DNA from: DATKPE01 sp033854175 | Lineage (GTDB): Bacteria; Bacteroidota; Ignavibacteria; UBA10030; SZUA-254 | Assembly: GCA_033854175.1 (NCBI GenBank) | Contig: JAWOKN010000198.1 | Span: forward strand, 1 to 26,003 | Direction: 5' to 3' | DNA length: 26,003 nucleotides | Part shown: in pieces, positions 7,602-15,919 of the stretch | Numbering within the stretch: position 1 is the stretch's first letter | Layout of the letters: each line of letters begins with the position of its first letter | Notes under the pieces: model-generated | Databases searched by the model: none | Told to the model about the DNA's origin: nothing | The model's input: the letters and a program-made list of their open reading frames with translations, nothing else | Made by a program: the position numbers and the translations under genes

Positions 7602-8129
7602 GTGTCTCAAGATAGATTAGATAAAGGCAGCTTAAGGATACGGATTTCAGGTCTCTCCAACGGGATCCATGAATACGATTTCTCTGCAGATCCATCCGCA
7701 GTCGGTCTGAACGGGAATTTCAGCTCCCCGGTCGTGATCCATATACACCTGGATAAAGAGGTTCATCAGATCTTGTTTAAGGCGGATATCACGACTTCGG
7801 GACAGTTTGAGTGCGACCGCTGCCTCGATGAATTTCAGCAGAAATTGAACGCCGAATATTCGATGGTCTATCTCTACGATCAGGAATCGGTTGCCAAATA
7901 CTCCGAGGAAGAAGTCCAGGTGATTACCCCCGATACGGTCTATATCGATCCGGCAGAGGATATCCGGCAGATGGTTCTTTTTTCGATCCCGCTGAAATTG
8001 TTGTGCCGCGAGGAATGTAAGGGCCTCTGCCCGCACTGTGGGAAGAATCTGAATTCAGGCTCGTGCTCATGCGAACCGAACACCGTGGATCCGCGGTGGG
8101 ATACTTTAAAAGGCTTTATCGATCATTGA
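7602..8129 (+). CDS. DUF177 (YceD family) protein, rRNA-biogenesis associated
   Basis: A YceD/DUF177 protein of about 175 aa. It carries the family CxxC pair FECDRCLDEF (C71, C74), the strand YIDPAEDIRQMVLFSIPLKLLC, a second cysteine cluster (C135, C139, C143, C146, C155, C157) and the conserved ending DPRWDTLKGF. Members are linked to 23S rRNA accumulation in bacteria and plants, and the gene almost always precedes rpmF, as here. I chose the GTG at 7602, which has GAGAGGA a few bases upstream and suits the promoter at 7511. An in-frame TTG at 7560 would leave only about a 14-base leader. The C-terminal cysteines look able to bind zinc. Confidence 0.9.
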   Translation: MSQDRLDKGSLRIRISGLSNGIHEYDFSADPSAVGLNGNFSSPVVIHIHLDKEVHQILFKADITTSGQFECDRCLDEFQQKLNAEYSMVYLYDQESVAKYSEEEVQVITPDTVYIDPAEDIRQMVLFSIPLKLLCREECKGLCPHCGKNLNSGSCSCEPNTVDPRWDTLKGFIDH

Positions 8130-8155
8130 TTCATCAACTACAGGAATGAGACCCC

Positions 8156-8338
8156 ATGCCAAATCCTAAACGACGACATTCAAAATCGCGCGGTGCGAAG
8201 CGACGGACGCATTATAAAGCTGCGAGACCTTCGATTGCCGAATGCCCGAATTGCCACGAACAAAAACTCCTTCATCGTGCATGCCCAAATTGTGGTTACT
8301 ATAACGGGCGTTCAATTGTTATCCCGAAAGAATCATAA
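8156..8338 (+). CDS. rpmF: 50S ribosomal protein L32
   Basis: A 60-aa basic protein with the L32 signature: N-terminal MPNPKRRHSKSRGAKRRTHYKA, then a zinc ribbon with cysteines at 30, 33, 43 and 46 (CPNCH and CPNCGYYNG). It is the zinc-binding (C+) form, so its synthesis depends on zinc. It sits 26 bases after DUF177 with AGGA before the ATG. Its place at the head of the fatty-acid operon links ribosome and lipid synthesis, a common bacterial arrangement. Confidence 0.97.
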   Translation: MPNPKRRHSKSRGAKRRTHYKAARPSIAECPNCHEQKLLHRACPNCGYYNGRSIVIPKES

Positions 8339-8415
8339 GATCTTCCTGCGTGTACCCGGTTGTTATCGCGTTCTTCCTTGCGTGAACGTTGACCTTTGAT
8401 TCCCTGCGATACCGC

Positions 8416-9435
8416 ATGGAAAAAAAGCAAGCACATATTCGTATCGCGGTCGACGCTATGGGCGGGGATTTTGCACCCGCCAATGTCGTCGCAGGCGCCC
8501 TTCAGGCCCTCCGGGAATCGGATAACCGCTTCCACATTATCCTCGTCGGACCCGATGACCGGATCCGCCAGTCGCTCTCGACTCTCGACCATCAGAATCT
8601 TTCCTATGACATTCTTCATGCCCCGCAGGTCATCGACATGCACGATGACGCTATGGCCGCAGTGAAACAGAAGAGGGATTCATCGATCGCAGTCGGCATT
8701 CTTGCCCAGAAGGAGGGGCGCGCCGATGCGTTTGTGAGCGCCGGACATACCGGCGCCGTCATGTCCGCCTCGACTCTGATCCTCGGCCGCCTCGAGGGGG
8801 TCAGCCGCCCTACTATCGGTACCTTTATCCCCACCGCGAAGGGTGTCTGCCTTCTCCTCGATGCGGGCGCGAATGTCGACTGCAAACCCCAGAACCTTCT
8901 CGAGTTCGCCATTATGGGGAGCAGCTATTCGCAGAAGATGCTTCGGCTCGAACGGCCTACGGTCGGTCTCCTCAGTATCGGCGAGGAGACTTCGAAGGGG
9001 AATGTCCTTACATGGGAATCCCATAAACTTCTTTCGGAAAGCAGACTGAACTTTATCGGAAATGTCGAGGGGGGCGATATTCTCCGTGGGAAGGCCGATG
9101 TCGTCGTCTGCGACGGCTTTGTCGGCAATGTCGTGCTGAAATTCGCCGAGAGTGTCCTCGATTTTCTGAAGTGGAAATTCCGTGACTACGCTTCGAACAA
9201 CCTTGCGAGGAAACTCTGGATCGGGATGATGTACGGGACATTGAAAAAAATCCTCCAGGATTTTGACTACCAGGAGTACGGCGGCGTCCCCCTCCTGGGC
9301 GTGAACGGCATCTCCATCATCGGTCACGGAAAATCCACATCAATAGCTATCAAAAATATGATATTCAAAGCTGAAGAAATGGTTCTGAAAAATATTAACC
9401 AGAGTATCAGAGAATCCCTGACGGTGACCGCATGA
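8416..9435 (+). CDS. plsX: phosphate acyltransferase PlsX
   Basis: PlsX converts acyl-ACP and phosphate into acyl-phosphate, the donor for the first acylation of glycerol 3-phosphate in phospholipid synthesis. The 339-aa protein opens with RIAVDAMGGDFAP, then shows the conserved SAGHTGAVMSAS, LLDAGANVDCKP, LLSIGEETSKG, VVCDGFVGNV and GVNGISIIGHGKS segments. I use the ATG at 8416; a TTG nine codons earlier (8389) is in frame, and neither has a strong ribosome site. The stop overlaps the fabH start by four bases (ATGA), indicating translational coupling. Its presence implies a PlsY partner elsewhere. Confidence 0.96.
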   Translation: MEKKQAHIRIAVDAMGGDFAPANVVAGALQALRESDNRFHIILVGPDDRIRQSLSTLDHQNLSYDILHAPQVIDMHDDAMAAVKQKRDSSIAVGILAQKEGRADAFVSAGHTGAVMSASTLILGRLEGVSRPTIGTFIPTAKGVCLLLDAGANVDCKPQNLLEFAIMGSSYSQKMLRLERPTVGLLSIGEETSKGNVLTWESHKLLSESRLNFIGNVEGGDILRGKADVVVCDGFVGNVVLKFAESVLDFLKWKFRDYASNNLARKLWIGMMYGTLKKILQDFDYQEYGGVPLLGVNGISIIGHGKSTSIAIKNMIFKAEEMVLKNINQSIRESLTVTA

Positions 9436-10451
9436 CAACACCGAAGATCCGCTGCACGATTACCGGCGTCGGTCATTATGTCCCGGATAGGGTTCTCAGC
9501 AATTCCGACCTCGAGAAGATGGTCGATACCACGGACGACTGGATCCGTAGCCGCACGGGTATCCGGGAACGGAGGATCCTCGATCAGGGGGCCACATCCG
9601 ACCTCGGCTCAAAGGCCGTCGAGGTTCTTTTGAAAAACCGCGGGATGAGCGCCGATGAGATCGAAATTCTTATCGTCGCAACCGTTACACCCGATATGTT
9701 TTTCCCCTCCACCGCCTGCCTGATCCAGCAGAATATCGGGGCCAGGAAAGCCTGGGGGTTCGACCTGTCTGCCGCCTGCTCGGGCTTCCTCTTTGCCCTT
9801 GTCACCGGTGCCCAGTTTATCGAGTCGGGCATGTATAAAAAGGTTGTGATCGTCGGCGCGGATAAGATGAGCTCCATCACGGATTACCGCGACCGCAATA
9901 CCTGCATCCTCTTCGGCGATGCCGGCGCTGCCGTCCTTCTTGAACCGAGCAGCGACGATTCCCTCGGAATCATCGACCACCGCCTTTATTGCGACGGCGC
10001 CGGCGCACCATTCCTCTATATGAAGGGGGGCGGAAGCCTTAATCCCCCGACTCATAAAACCGTCGACGAGAATATGCATACCCTCTACCAGGACGGCAAG
10101 GCCGTCTTTAAGGTGGCCGTTGTCGGTATGGCCGATGTCTCCGAGGAGATTATGAAGGCGAATAATCTCACCGGCCAGGAGATCGATTTTCTCGTTCCCC
10201 ATCAGGCCAATCTCCGGATTATCGACGCCTGCCGCGACCGGATGGGCCTCGACCCGTCAAAGGTGATGATCAATATCGACCGGTACGGCAATACTACCGC
10301 AGCCACGATTCCTCTCTGCCTTTCCGAGTGGTGGCTCTCGGGTAAGCTGAAACCGGGTCATAACCTTATTCTTGCAAGCTTCGGTGCGGGGTATACATGG
10401 GGCGCAGTCCTGGTTCGTTGGAGTATTCCACAGGTCAATCCCGTCAGCTGA
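9432..10451 (+). CDS. fabH: beta-ketoacyl-ACP synthase III
   Basis: KAS III starts type II fatty-acid synthesis by condensing acyl-CoA, usually acetyl-CoA, with malonyl-ACP. The 339-aa protein has the full catalytic triad: Cys116 in DLSAACSGF, His257 in VPHQAN and Asn287 in RYGNTTAATIP. TTDDWIRSRTGIRERR (33-48) and the C-terminal SFGAGYTWGAVLVRW are also characteristic. It is coupled to plsX by the ATGA overlap, and fabD begins three bases after its stop. Primer preference, straight or branched chain, cannot be read safely from sequence. Confidence 0.97.
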   Translation: MTTPKIRCTITGVGHYVPDRVLSNSDLEKMVDTTDDWIRSRTGIRERRILDQGATSDLGSKAVEVLLKNRGMSADEIEILIVATVTPDMFFPSTACLIQQNIGARKAWGFDLSAACSGFLFALVTGAQFIESGMYKKVVIVGADKMSSITDYRDRNTCILFGDAGAAVLLEPSSDDSLGIIDHRLYCDGAGAPFLYMKGGGSLNPPTHKTVDENMHTLYQDGKAVFKVAVVGMADVSEEIMKANNLTGQEIDFLVPHQANLRIIDACRDRMGLDPSKVMINIDRYGNTTAATIPLCLSEWWLSGKLKPGHNLILASFGAGYTWGAVLVRWSIPQVNPVS

Positions 10452-10454
10452 ATC

Positions 10455-11393
10455 ATGCCGCGAACCGCCTATATCTTCCCCGGTCAGGGTTCCCAGTATG
10501 TCGGCATGGGAAAGGATCTCTACGATAATGTTCCCGATGCACGTAAGTATTTTGAGGATGCCGACTCGCTCCTCGGCGTGGACCTGAGCAGGATCTGCTT
10601 CAATGGCCCGGAGGAGTCTCTCCGGCAGACGGCGAATACACAACCGGCGATTTTTCTTCATAGCGTGATCCTCGCACAACTCCTCGGCTCTGACGACGTC
10701 CATCTTACCGCAGGTCATTCTCTCGGCGAGTACTCTGCTCTGGTCGTGGCAGGCGCCCTCGACTTTGCCGACGCTCTCCGCCTTGTCCGGCTCCGCGGTG
10801 AACTGATGCAGCAGGCCGGCGAGAAACACAAAGGGACGATGGCCGCCATTATCGGCCTTGATCCCGCTGTCGTCGAATCCCTCTGCTCCCGGGCTTCCAG
10901 TGCCGGAATCGTCCAGTGCGCGAATTTTAATTCCCCGGGTCAGATCGCCATAAGCGGTTCGGTCCCCGGTGTCCGGCACGCAATGGATCTTGCCAAAGCG
11001 GCCGGCGCAAAAATGGTCAAGGAACTTACCGTGAGCGGGGCGTTTCATTCTCCCCTGATGGAAAGCGCCCGGCAGGGTTTGCGGGAAGCATTGCAGAAAA
11101 CAGCCATCCGGGATGCCCGCGTGCCTGTCTATGCCAATGTCACCGCCCGGCCAGTGCAAAAAGGGGAAGAAATTCGTACATTACTGGAACTGCAGCTTAC
11201 CAGCCCGGTCAGATGGGAAGAGAGTGTCCGGAATATGATCAGTGACGGCGCCACCAGGTTTGTCGAAATCGGACCGGGAAAGGTTCTGCAGGGCCTGGTC
11301 AGACGTGTCGATGACCGCGTCGCTGCAACGGGCGTTGATAAATTCGGGGATCTTCAGAAAATCTTGGAGAAAAGCCATCATGCCACTTCTTAA
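10455..11393 (+). CDS. fabD: malonyl-CoA:ACP transacylase
   Basis: FabD moves malonyl from CoA to acyl carrier protein, supplying the extender unit for FabH and FabF. The 312-aa protein begins with the FPGQGSQYVGMG motif (8-19), has the nucleophile Ser89 in AGHSLGEYSAL, and carries the catalytic His198 in VSGAFHSPLM. The C-terminal VEIGPGKVLQGLVRR motif is also typical. Its 3' end overlaps the fabG start by 14 bases. Confidence 0.97.
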   Translation: MPRTAYIFPGQGSQYVGMGKDLYDNVPDARKYFEDADSLLGVDLSRICFNGPEESLRQTANTQPAIFLHSVILAQLLGSDDVHLTAGHSLGEYSALVVAGALDFADALRLVRLRGELMQQAGEKHKGTMAAIIGLDPAVVESLCSRASSAGIVQCANFNSPGQIAISGSVPGVRHAMDLAKAAGAKMVKELTVSGAFHSPLMESARQGLREALQKTAIRDARVPVYANVTARPVQKGEEIRTLLELQLTSPVRWEESVRNMISDGATRFVEIGPGKVLQGLVRRVDDRVAATGVDKFGDLQKILEKSHHATS

Positions 11394-12126
11394 TGATAAG
11401 GTAGCCCTTGTCACCGGCGGGGCCCGGGGTATTGGAAAAACGATCGCCCTGCAGTTTGCAGCCTCGGGCGCTCATGTCGTCGTCGTTGATACCGATTCTG
11501 CGGGCATCCAAGAGACCGCCGCCGAGGTCGAGGCTGCAGGGAGAAAGTCCCTCGCCCTGAAGTGTAATGTCGCCGATGCAGCGGAGGTCGAGGCGATGGT
11601 CGCCAAGGTTCAGGAGACGTTCCCCAGAATCGATATCCTCGTGAATAATGCCGGCATCACACGCGATAATCTCCTGATCCGTATGGCCGAGCAGGACTGG
11701 GATCTGGTTCTGGATGTCAATCTCAAAGGGCCGTTTCTTCTGACCAAGGCGGTCAGCCGCGTGATGATGAAACAGCGCTATGGCAGGATCGTGAACGTGG
11801 CTTCGGTGGTCGGAATTATCGGGAACGCCGGCCAGGCGAATTATTCCGCCTCAAAGGGTGGCCTCATCGCCTTGACCAGATCGGTGGCGCGCGAGCTTGC
11901 TTCCCGCCAGGTTACCTGCAATGCCGTGGCTCCCGGGTTTATCAGGACCGCCATGACCGATAACCTCAGCGAGGAGGTCAGGACGGCTTTTATGAAATCC
12001 ATCCCCCTGCAACGCATGGGGACCGCCGAGGATATCGCAGGCGTCGTGCTGTTTCTGGCCTCCGATGAGGCGAGCTATATCACCGGCCAGGTCGTCAGTA
12101 TCGACGGCGGGATGTTTATGGGATGA
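11380..12126 (+). CDS. fabG: 3-oxoacyl-ACP reductase
   Basis: FabG performs the NADPH-dependent reduction of 3-oxoacyl-ACP in each elongation cycle. The 248-aa short-chain dehydrogenase shows the cofactor motif TGGARGIG (12-19), the NNAG motif (89-92) and the catalytic Ser142, Tyr155 and Lys159 (YSASK). The C-terminal GQVVSIDGGMFMG is the usual FabG tail. The start at 11380 gives the expected N-terminus MPLLNDKVALVTGG and has GGAGA about 10 bases upstream, inside the end of fabD; a longer in-frame reading from 11242 would lie wholly inside fabD and is not credible. Confidence 0.97.
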   Translation: MPLLNDKVALVTGGARGIGKTIALQFAASGAHVVVVDTDSAGIQETAAEVEAAGRKSLALKCNVADAAEVEAMVAKVQETFPRIDILVNNAGITRDNLLIRMAEQDWDLVLDVNLKGPFLLTKAVSRVMMKQRYGRIVNVASVVGIIGNAGQANYSASKGGLIALTRSVARELASRQVTCNAVAPGFIRTAMTDNLSEEVRTAFMKSIPLQRMGTAEDIAGVVLFLASDEASYITGQVVSIDGGMFMG

Positions 12127-12172
12127 GGAAAGAGTTTGAAGTACGAAATCATGTCAATCATTTCACAAATAT

Positions 12173-12178
12173 AAGGAG
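12173..12178 (+). promoter_or_regulatory. strong ribosome-binding site of acpP
   Basis: AAGGAG lies seven bases before the ATG at 12186. It is the best Shine-Dalgarno in the operon and fixes the acpP start, excluding an upstream in-frame start at 12123. A strong site fits the high demand for acyl carrier protein relative to its neighbours. Confidence 0.85.
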
Positions 12179-12185
12179 AATTCCT

Positions 12186-12422
12186 ATGGCAGATGTGGAA
12201 GGGAAAGTACGGGAAATCATCATGAACAAACTTGGTGTTGAGGCATCCCAGGTTACCCCGGAAGCCTCGTTTACCAATGACCTCGGCGCCGATTCTCTCG
12301 ACACCGTCGAACTCGTTATGGAGTTTGAAAAAGCGTTCAACCTGCAGATACCTGACGAGGATGCCGAGAAAATTTCCACCGTCGGTGATGCGATCAAGTA
12401 CCTGAATGCCAAAGTATCGTAA
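12186..12422 (+). CDS. acpP: acyl carrier protein
   Basis: A 78-aa acidic helical protein with the 4'-phosphopantetheine attachment serine at position 37 in the canonical DLGADSLDTVELVMEFE motif. The length, the VEGKVREIIMNKLGV start and the C-terminal VGDAIKYLNAK match AcpP. It carries acyl chains between FabD, FabH, FabG and FabF, all encoded alongside, and donates them to PlsX. A 59-base gap separates it from fabG, with an unusually good ribosome site. Confidence 0.98.
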   Translation: MADVEGKVREIIMNKLGVEASQVTPEASFTNDLGADSLDTVELVMEFEKAFNLQIPDEDAEKISTVGDAIKYLNAKVS

Positions 12423-12450
12423 TGTTCTCTTTATAACCACAGGAAGATGA

Positions 12451-13716
12451 ATGAGTGTCAATAATCATACCCGGAGACGCGTTGTCATTACCGGCATGGG
12501 TGCGATAACGCCGATTGGTCTTAACGTCAAAGAGTTGTGGGAGAACTCGCTGGCGGGTAAAAGCGGAGGCGGGCCGATTACTTCCTTCGATGTATCGAAA
12601 TACGACACAAAAATTGCCTGCGAGGTGAAGGGTTTCGATCCTCTCAATTTTATGGACCGTAAGGCCGCCAACCGTATGGACCTTTTTACCCAGTACGCGA
12701 TGGCCTGCGCCGAGATGGCGGTGAAGGATTCCACGCTTGATCTCGGGAAGGAGGATAAGGAGCGCATCGGCGTTATCTACGGTTCAGGAATCGGCGGGAT
12801 GTGGACCTGGCACAGACAGATGCAGGCGATGTATGAGGCGGGCGGTCCGCACCGTATCAGCCCGTTTTTCGTCCCGATGATGATCGCCGATATCGCCGCG
12901 GGCTATATTTCCATCCGCTTTCAGGCGAAAGGTCCCAATTATGCCACCACCTCCGCCTGTGCCACTTCCTCCCATGCGATCGCGGACGCGTTTATCCATA
13001 TCCAGCGCGGGGATGCCGATGTCATCTTTACCGGCGGATCGGAGGCGGCTATTACGCCGATGGGCGTCGGGGGATTCAATGCCATGAAGGCCCTCTCGAC
13101 CCGCAACGACGCTCCCGAGAAGGCCAGCCGCCCCTTTGATCAGCAGCGCGACGGGTTTGTGATGGGCGAGGGCGCGGGTATGCTTATCCTCGAGGATCTC
13201 GAGCATGCCCGGAAACGCGGCGCCAGCATCCATGGCGAGATAATCGGTATCGGCCTGACCGGCGATGCGTACCATATTACTGCCCCGGCCCCGGGCGGAG
13301 AGGGCGCCAGCCGCTCGATGCGCCTTTGCCTCCAGGACGGGGGCGTCAATCCTCAGGATGTCGATTATATCAATGCCCACGGGACGTCTACCCCGTTCAA
13401 TGATAAATCGGAGACCGAGGCAATTAAATCTGTTTTCGGTGATCATGCCTATAAACTCCACATCAGCTCCACAAAGTCGATGACCGGACATCTCCTGGGC
13501 GCTGCGGGTGCCGTCGAAGCGATCGTTACTGTCCTGACGCTCCAGAATGACATGATTACACCGACGATTAATTATGAGTTTCCGGATCCGGAATGCGATC
13601 TGAATTATGTGCCCAATAAACCGGTCTCCAAAAAGGTCACGTTCGCTCTGAGCAATACCTTTGGTTTCGGCGGGCATAATGCATCGCTCCTGTTTAAGAA
13701 ATTTACAGAAAACTGA
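12451..13716 (+). CDS. fabF: beta-ketoacyl-ACP synthase II
   Basis: FabF performs the repeated elongation condensations of fatty-acid synthesis. The 421-aa protein has the Cys-His-His triad: Cys170 in TTSACATSSHAI, His310 in NAHGTSTPFND and His347 in KSMTGHLLGAAG. RRVVITGMGAITPIG at the N-terminus and SNTFGFGGHNASLLF at the C-terminus are diagnostic. It lies 28 bases downstream of acpP and 11 bases upstream of rnc. The coding strand is more G-rich here than in the neighbouring genes, but codon use otherwise looks normal. Confidence 0.97.
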   Translation: MSVNNHTRRRVVITGMGAITPIGLNVKELWENSLAGKSGGGPITSFDVSKYDTKIACEVKGFDPLNFMDRKAANRMDLFTQYAMACAEMAVKDSTLDLGKEDKERIGVIYGSGIGGMWTWHRQMQAMYEAGGPHRISPFFVPMMIADIAAGYISIRFQAKGPNYATTSACATSSHAIADAFIHIQRGDADVIFTGGSEAAITPMGVGGFNAMKALSTRNDAPEKASRPFDQQRDGFVMGEGAGMLILEDLEHARKRGASIHGEIIGIGLTGDAYHITAPAPGGEGASRSMRLCLQDGGVNPQDVDYINAHGTSTPFNDKSETEAIKSVFGDHAYKLHISSTKSMTGHLLGAAGAVEAIVTVLTLQNDMITPTINYEFPDPECDLNYVPNKPVSKKVTFALSNTFGFGGHNASLLFKKFTEN

Positions 13717-13727
13717 TGTGAGCACGA

Positions 13728-14495
13728 ATGTCCCTTGGTGTACGGTTGGTTCATTGGTTCGGCCGGGTCGTGAGGATTCTCAGACCAGCGGAGTGGCCGT
13801 CCACTGTCGATTTCTCCAGCCTCGAAACGGCGATCCAGTATAAAATCAATAATCCCCGCCTGTTTACCGAAGCGCTCTCCCACCGTTCGTATCTGCAGAT
13901 TCCCGGCAATGAGCATATCCTTTCAAATGAACGGATGGAATTTTTGGGCGATGCTGTCCTGAGCCTTGCCGCCGCGGAATATCTCTACCGCCATCACCTC
14001 CTTGCCTCGGAAGGGGAGCTGACAAAGGTCCGCTCCCGACTCGTGAACCGCAAGGCCCTGGGCCTTTATGCAAAGGAGATTCACCTCGGCGATTACCTTC
14101 TCATGAGCCCCAGCACCTCCCAGGTCAGCTCCAAGGGGATGGAGACTATCCTGGCCGATGCCTATGAAGCGGTCGTCGGCGCTATCTATCTCGACGGCGG
14201 CCTCTCGTATGCCCGGAAGTTCGTCGAACGTTCGATCCACCGTGCCATGGAGTGCGGTATCCTGACGATGGATGATGATAACTTTAAGAGCCGCCTCCTG
14301 GAGTATGCCCAGGCGGGCGGTTTTGGCTCCCCACGCTATCTCACGGTCAATGAGGAGGGCCCCGACCATGACCGGACCTTTACCGTCGAGGTCTGGATCG
14401 GCAATACTCCCCAGGGAACCGGCCTGGGAAAAAATAAGAAGGATGCAGAACAGGCTGCGGCTGAACATGCCCTCCGCCAGCTTAATATATTATGA
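13728..14495 (+). CDS. rnc: ribonuclease III
   Basis: RNase III cleaves double-stranded RNA and processes rRNA precursors. The 255-aa protein has the family signature NERMEFLGDAVL at 67-78 (E68, E71 and D75 at the active site) and the second metal-ligand segment ADAYEAVVGAIYLDGG (D144, E147). A double-stranded-RNA-binding domain fills the C-terminus from about residue 185 (SRLLEYAQ through GKNKKDAEQAAAEHALRQL). About 30 N-terminal residues precede the catalytic domain, slightly longer than the E. coli enzyme. Linkage to acpP-fabF is widespread. The stop overlaps the next start by four bases (ATGA). Confidence 0.96.
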   Translation: MSLGVRLVHWFGRVVRILRPAEWPSTVDFSSLETAIQYKINNPRLFTEALSHRSYLQIPGNEHILSNERMEFLGDAVLSLAAAEYLYRHHLLASEGELTKVRSRLVNRKALGLYAKEIHLGDYLLMSPSTSQVSSKGMETILADAYEAVVGAIYLDGGLSYARKFVERSIHRAMECGILTMDDDNFKSRLLEYAQAGGFGSPRYLTVNEEGPDHDRTFTVEVWIGNTPQGTGLGKNKKDAEQAAAEHALRQLNIL

Positions 14496-15898
14496 ACCAG
14501 CGTTTTTCTCTATGGAAAGTTTGTTCTCCCACATGGGATGAGTCGTTCCACCGGCTTCGGATTCATACCCTCATTCTCCTTGTCACAGTTTTTGCTGTTT
14601 CTCTTCAGGCCGCTTCCCAGGTGCCCGATTCTGCAGCCGTTCCGCTCTCTCCCGGCGAACTTGTCGATTCCCTCTGGACTGTCGATACCATCGTCGTTAC
14701 GGGGAATGAACATACGAAGGATTTTGTCGTCCGGAGGGAGATGAGCCTGAAACCAGGCTCCCGTATCACGAAAAGCCTGCTCGAGTATGATCAGAACCGC
14801 GTCTATAGCCTGAGGCTCTTTAATAGGGTCGATATCGAGGTCGTACCGACTACGCCGGGTTTTGCAACCCTCCAGGTGAATGTCAGCGAACGGTGGTATA
14901 TTTTTCCGTTCCCGATTCTGGGTTTGCGCGACAGGGACTGGAGTAAGGTTTTTTTCGGCGCCGGTATTCTTCATTCCAATTTCCTCGGACGGAACGAAAA
15001 ACTTTATGCCGCGGTTATTCTCGGGTATGACCCCGCCATATCCCTCTCGTACCAGAATCCCTTCCTGAATGCCGAAGGTACGGAGTTCCTCCAGGCTAAT
15101 GTGTCCCTCGGCATTGTCCAGAATAAAAGCCTCATTACCGAGGCCGGCGGGAGCAATTACGATGAACGCCATGCCTCGGCCGGCCTTACATTGGGTAAAC
15201 GCCTCGGGATCGAACATACGCTCTGGATATCCGGCGGTTACCAGTTTATCGAGGTGTCACAGAATGCACCGGGGAGAACGATCTCCCCCGATGGCCGCGA
15301 TAAGTACCCCGTCGTGTCCCTGGGCTATGCCTACGATACCCGGGATCTGGGCGAGTACCCCTCCAACGGGACCTATTTTACCCTTAATGTGACGAAATCC
15401 GGCCTCCCTTCCCGTGATCTCGATTATGTGCGCTACGGGTTCGATGCGAAAAAATTTGTTCCTCTCACCGGATCGTTCGTCGTCGCAGGCAGGGTCTACG
15501 GGAATCTGGCCGCCGCCGGCCGCGTTCCTCCCTATGATCATACCTATTTCGGGTACGGGAACAGGATCCGGGGCCATTTTAAGGATATCTACGAGGGCGA
15601 GGAACTGGTCGGGGCGACTGTCGAGCTGCATAAACCGATCCTTCCACCCGTCTACTTCAGGGTCGGTAACCTACCCGAACAGTTCAGCGTGTGGCGGTTC
15701 GGTATTGTCGCCGCACTCTTTGGCGACGCCGGTATGGTCTGGTTCCGCCCCGAACCTTTCGCCCTGAACCGGCTGATTAAGGGCTATGGGGTTGGATTGC
15801 ACTTTCTTCTTCCGTATAGTTTTATCCTGCGGACCGAATATGCCCTCAACGAGGTCCGCCGCGGTCAGTGGATTTTTGATCTGGGAAACTCGCTCTGA
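14492..15898 (+). CDS. Omp85-family outer-membrane protein with one POTRA domain
   Basis: A 468-aa predicted outer-membrane beta-barrel. After a signal-like segment (LILLVTVFAVSLQAAS, about 27-42) there is one POTRA domain at about 64-135: VDTIVVTGNEHTKDFVVRRE, then a YSLRLFNRVDIEV strand, then LQVNVSERW. The remaining ~330 residues are alternating strands, with a form of the Omp85 motif at YGNRIRGHF and a repair-type ending (TEYALNEVRRGQWIFDLGNSL). The last residue is Leu instead of the usual aromatic residue. BamA has five POTRA domains and TamA three, so this is neither; the patatin-like or ShlB-like small Omp85 groups are possible. The N-region before the hydrophobic core is long (about 25 residues). 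Coupling to rnc is by ATGA overlap. Function is unknown beyond barrel or substrate translocation. Confidence 0.82.
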   Translation: MNQRFSLWKVCSPTWDESFHRLRIHTLILLVTVFAVSLQAASQVPDSAAVPLSPGELVDSLWTVDTIVVTGNEHTKDFVVRREMSLKPGSRITKSLLEYDQNRVYSLRLFNRVDIEVVPTTPGFATLQVNVSERWYIFPFPILGLRDRDWSKVFFGAGILHSNFLGRNEKLYAAVILGYDPAISLSYQNPFLNAEGTEFLQANVSLGIVQNKSLITEAGGSNYDERHASAGLTLGKRLGIEHTLWISGGYQFIEVSQNAPGRTISPDGRDKYPVVSLGYAYDTRDLGEYPSNGTYFTLNVTKSGLPSRDLDYVRYGFDAKKFVPLTGSFVVAGRVYGNLAAAGRVPPYDHTYFGYGNRIRGHFKDIYEGEELVGATVELHKPILPPVYFRVGNLPEQFSVWRFGIVAALFGDAGMVWFRPEPFALNRLIKGYGVGLHFLLPYSFILRTEYALNEVRRGQWIFDLGNSL

Positions 15899-15919
15899 GG
15901 TTCCCGGGGGATCAATCGT

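Noticed and set aside
10257..11159. A 300-codon open frame on the minus strand across fabH and fabD.
   Set aside because: It is antisense to two well-supported genes, has scattered cysteine and histidine without a pattern, and has no ribosome site or promoter.
11242..11379. A longer fabG reading with a 46-residue N-terminal extension.
   Set aside because: The extension lies inside fabD in another frame, is unlike FabG proteins, and the internal ATG at 11380 gives the normal N-terminus.
12123..12185. A longer acpP reading from an upstream in-frame start.
   Set aside because: The ATG at 12186 has AAGGAG at ideal spacing and gives the canonical ACP length.
12784..13725. A 313-codon open frame on the minus strand opposite fabF.
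   Set aside because: It is fully antisense to an intact, motif-complete fabF, shows no recognisable domain, and long antisense frames are expected from skewed third-base composition.
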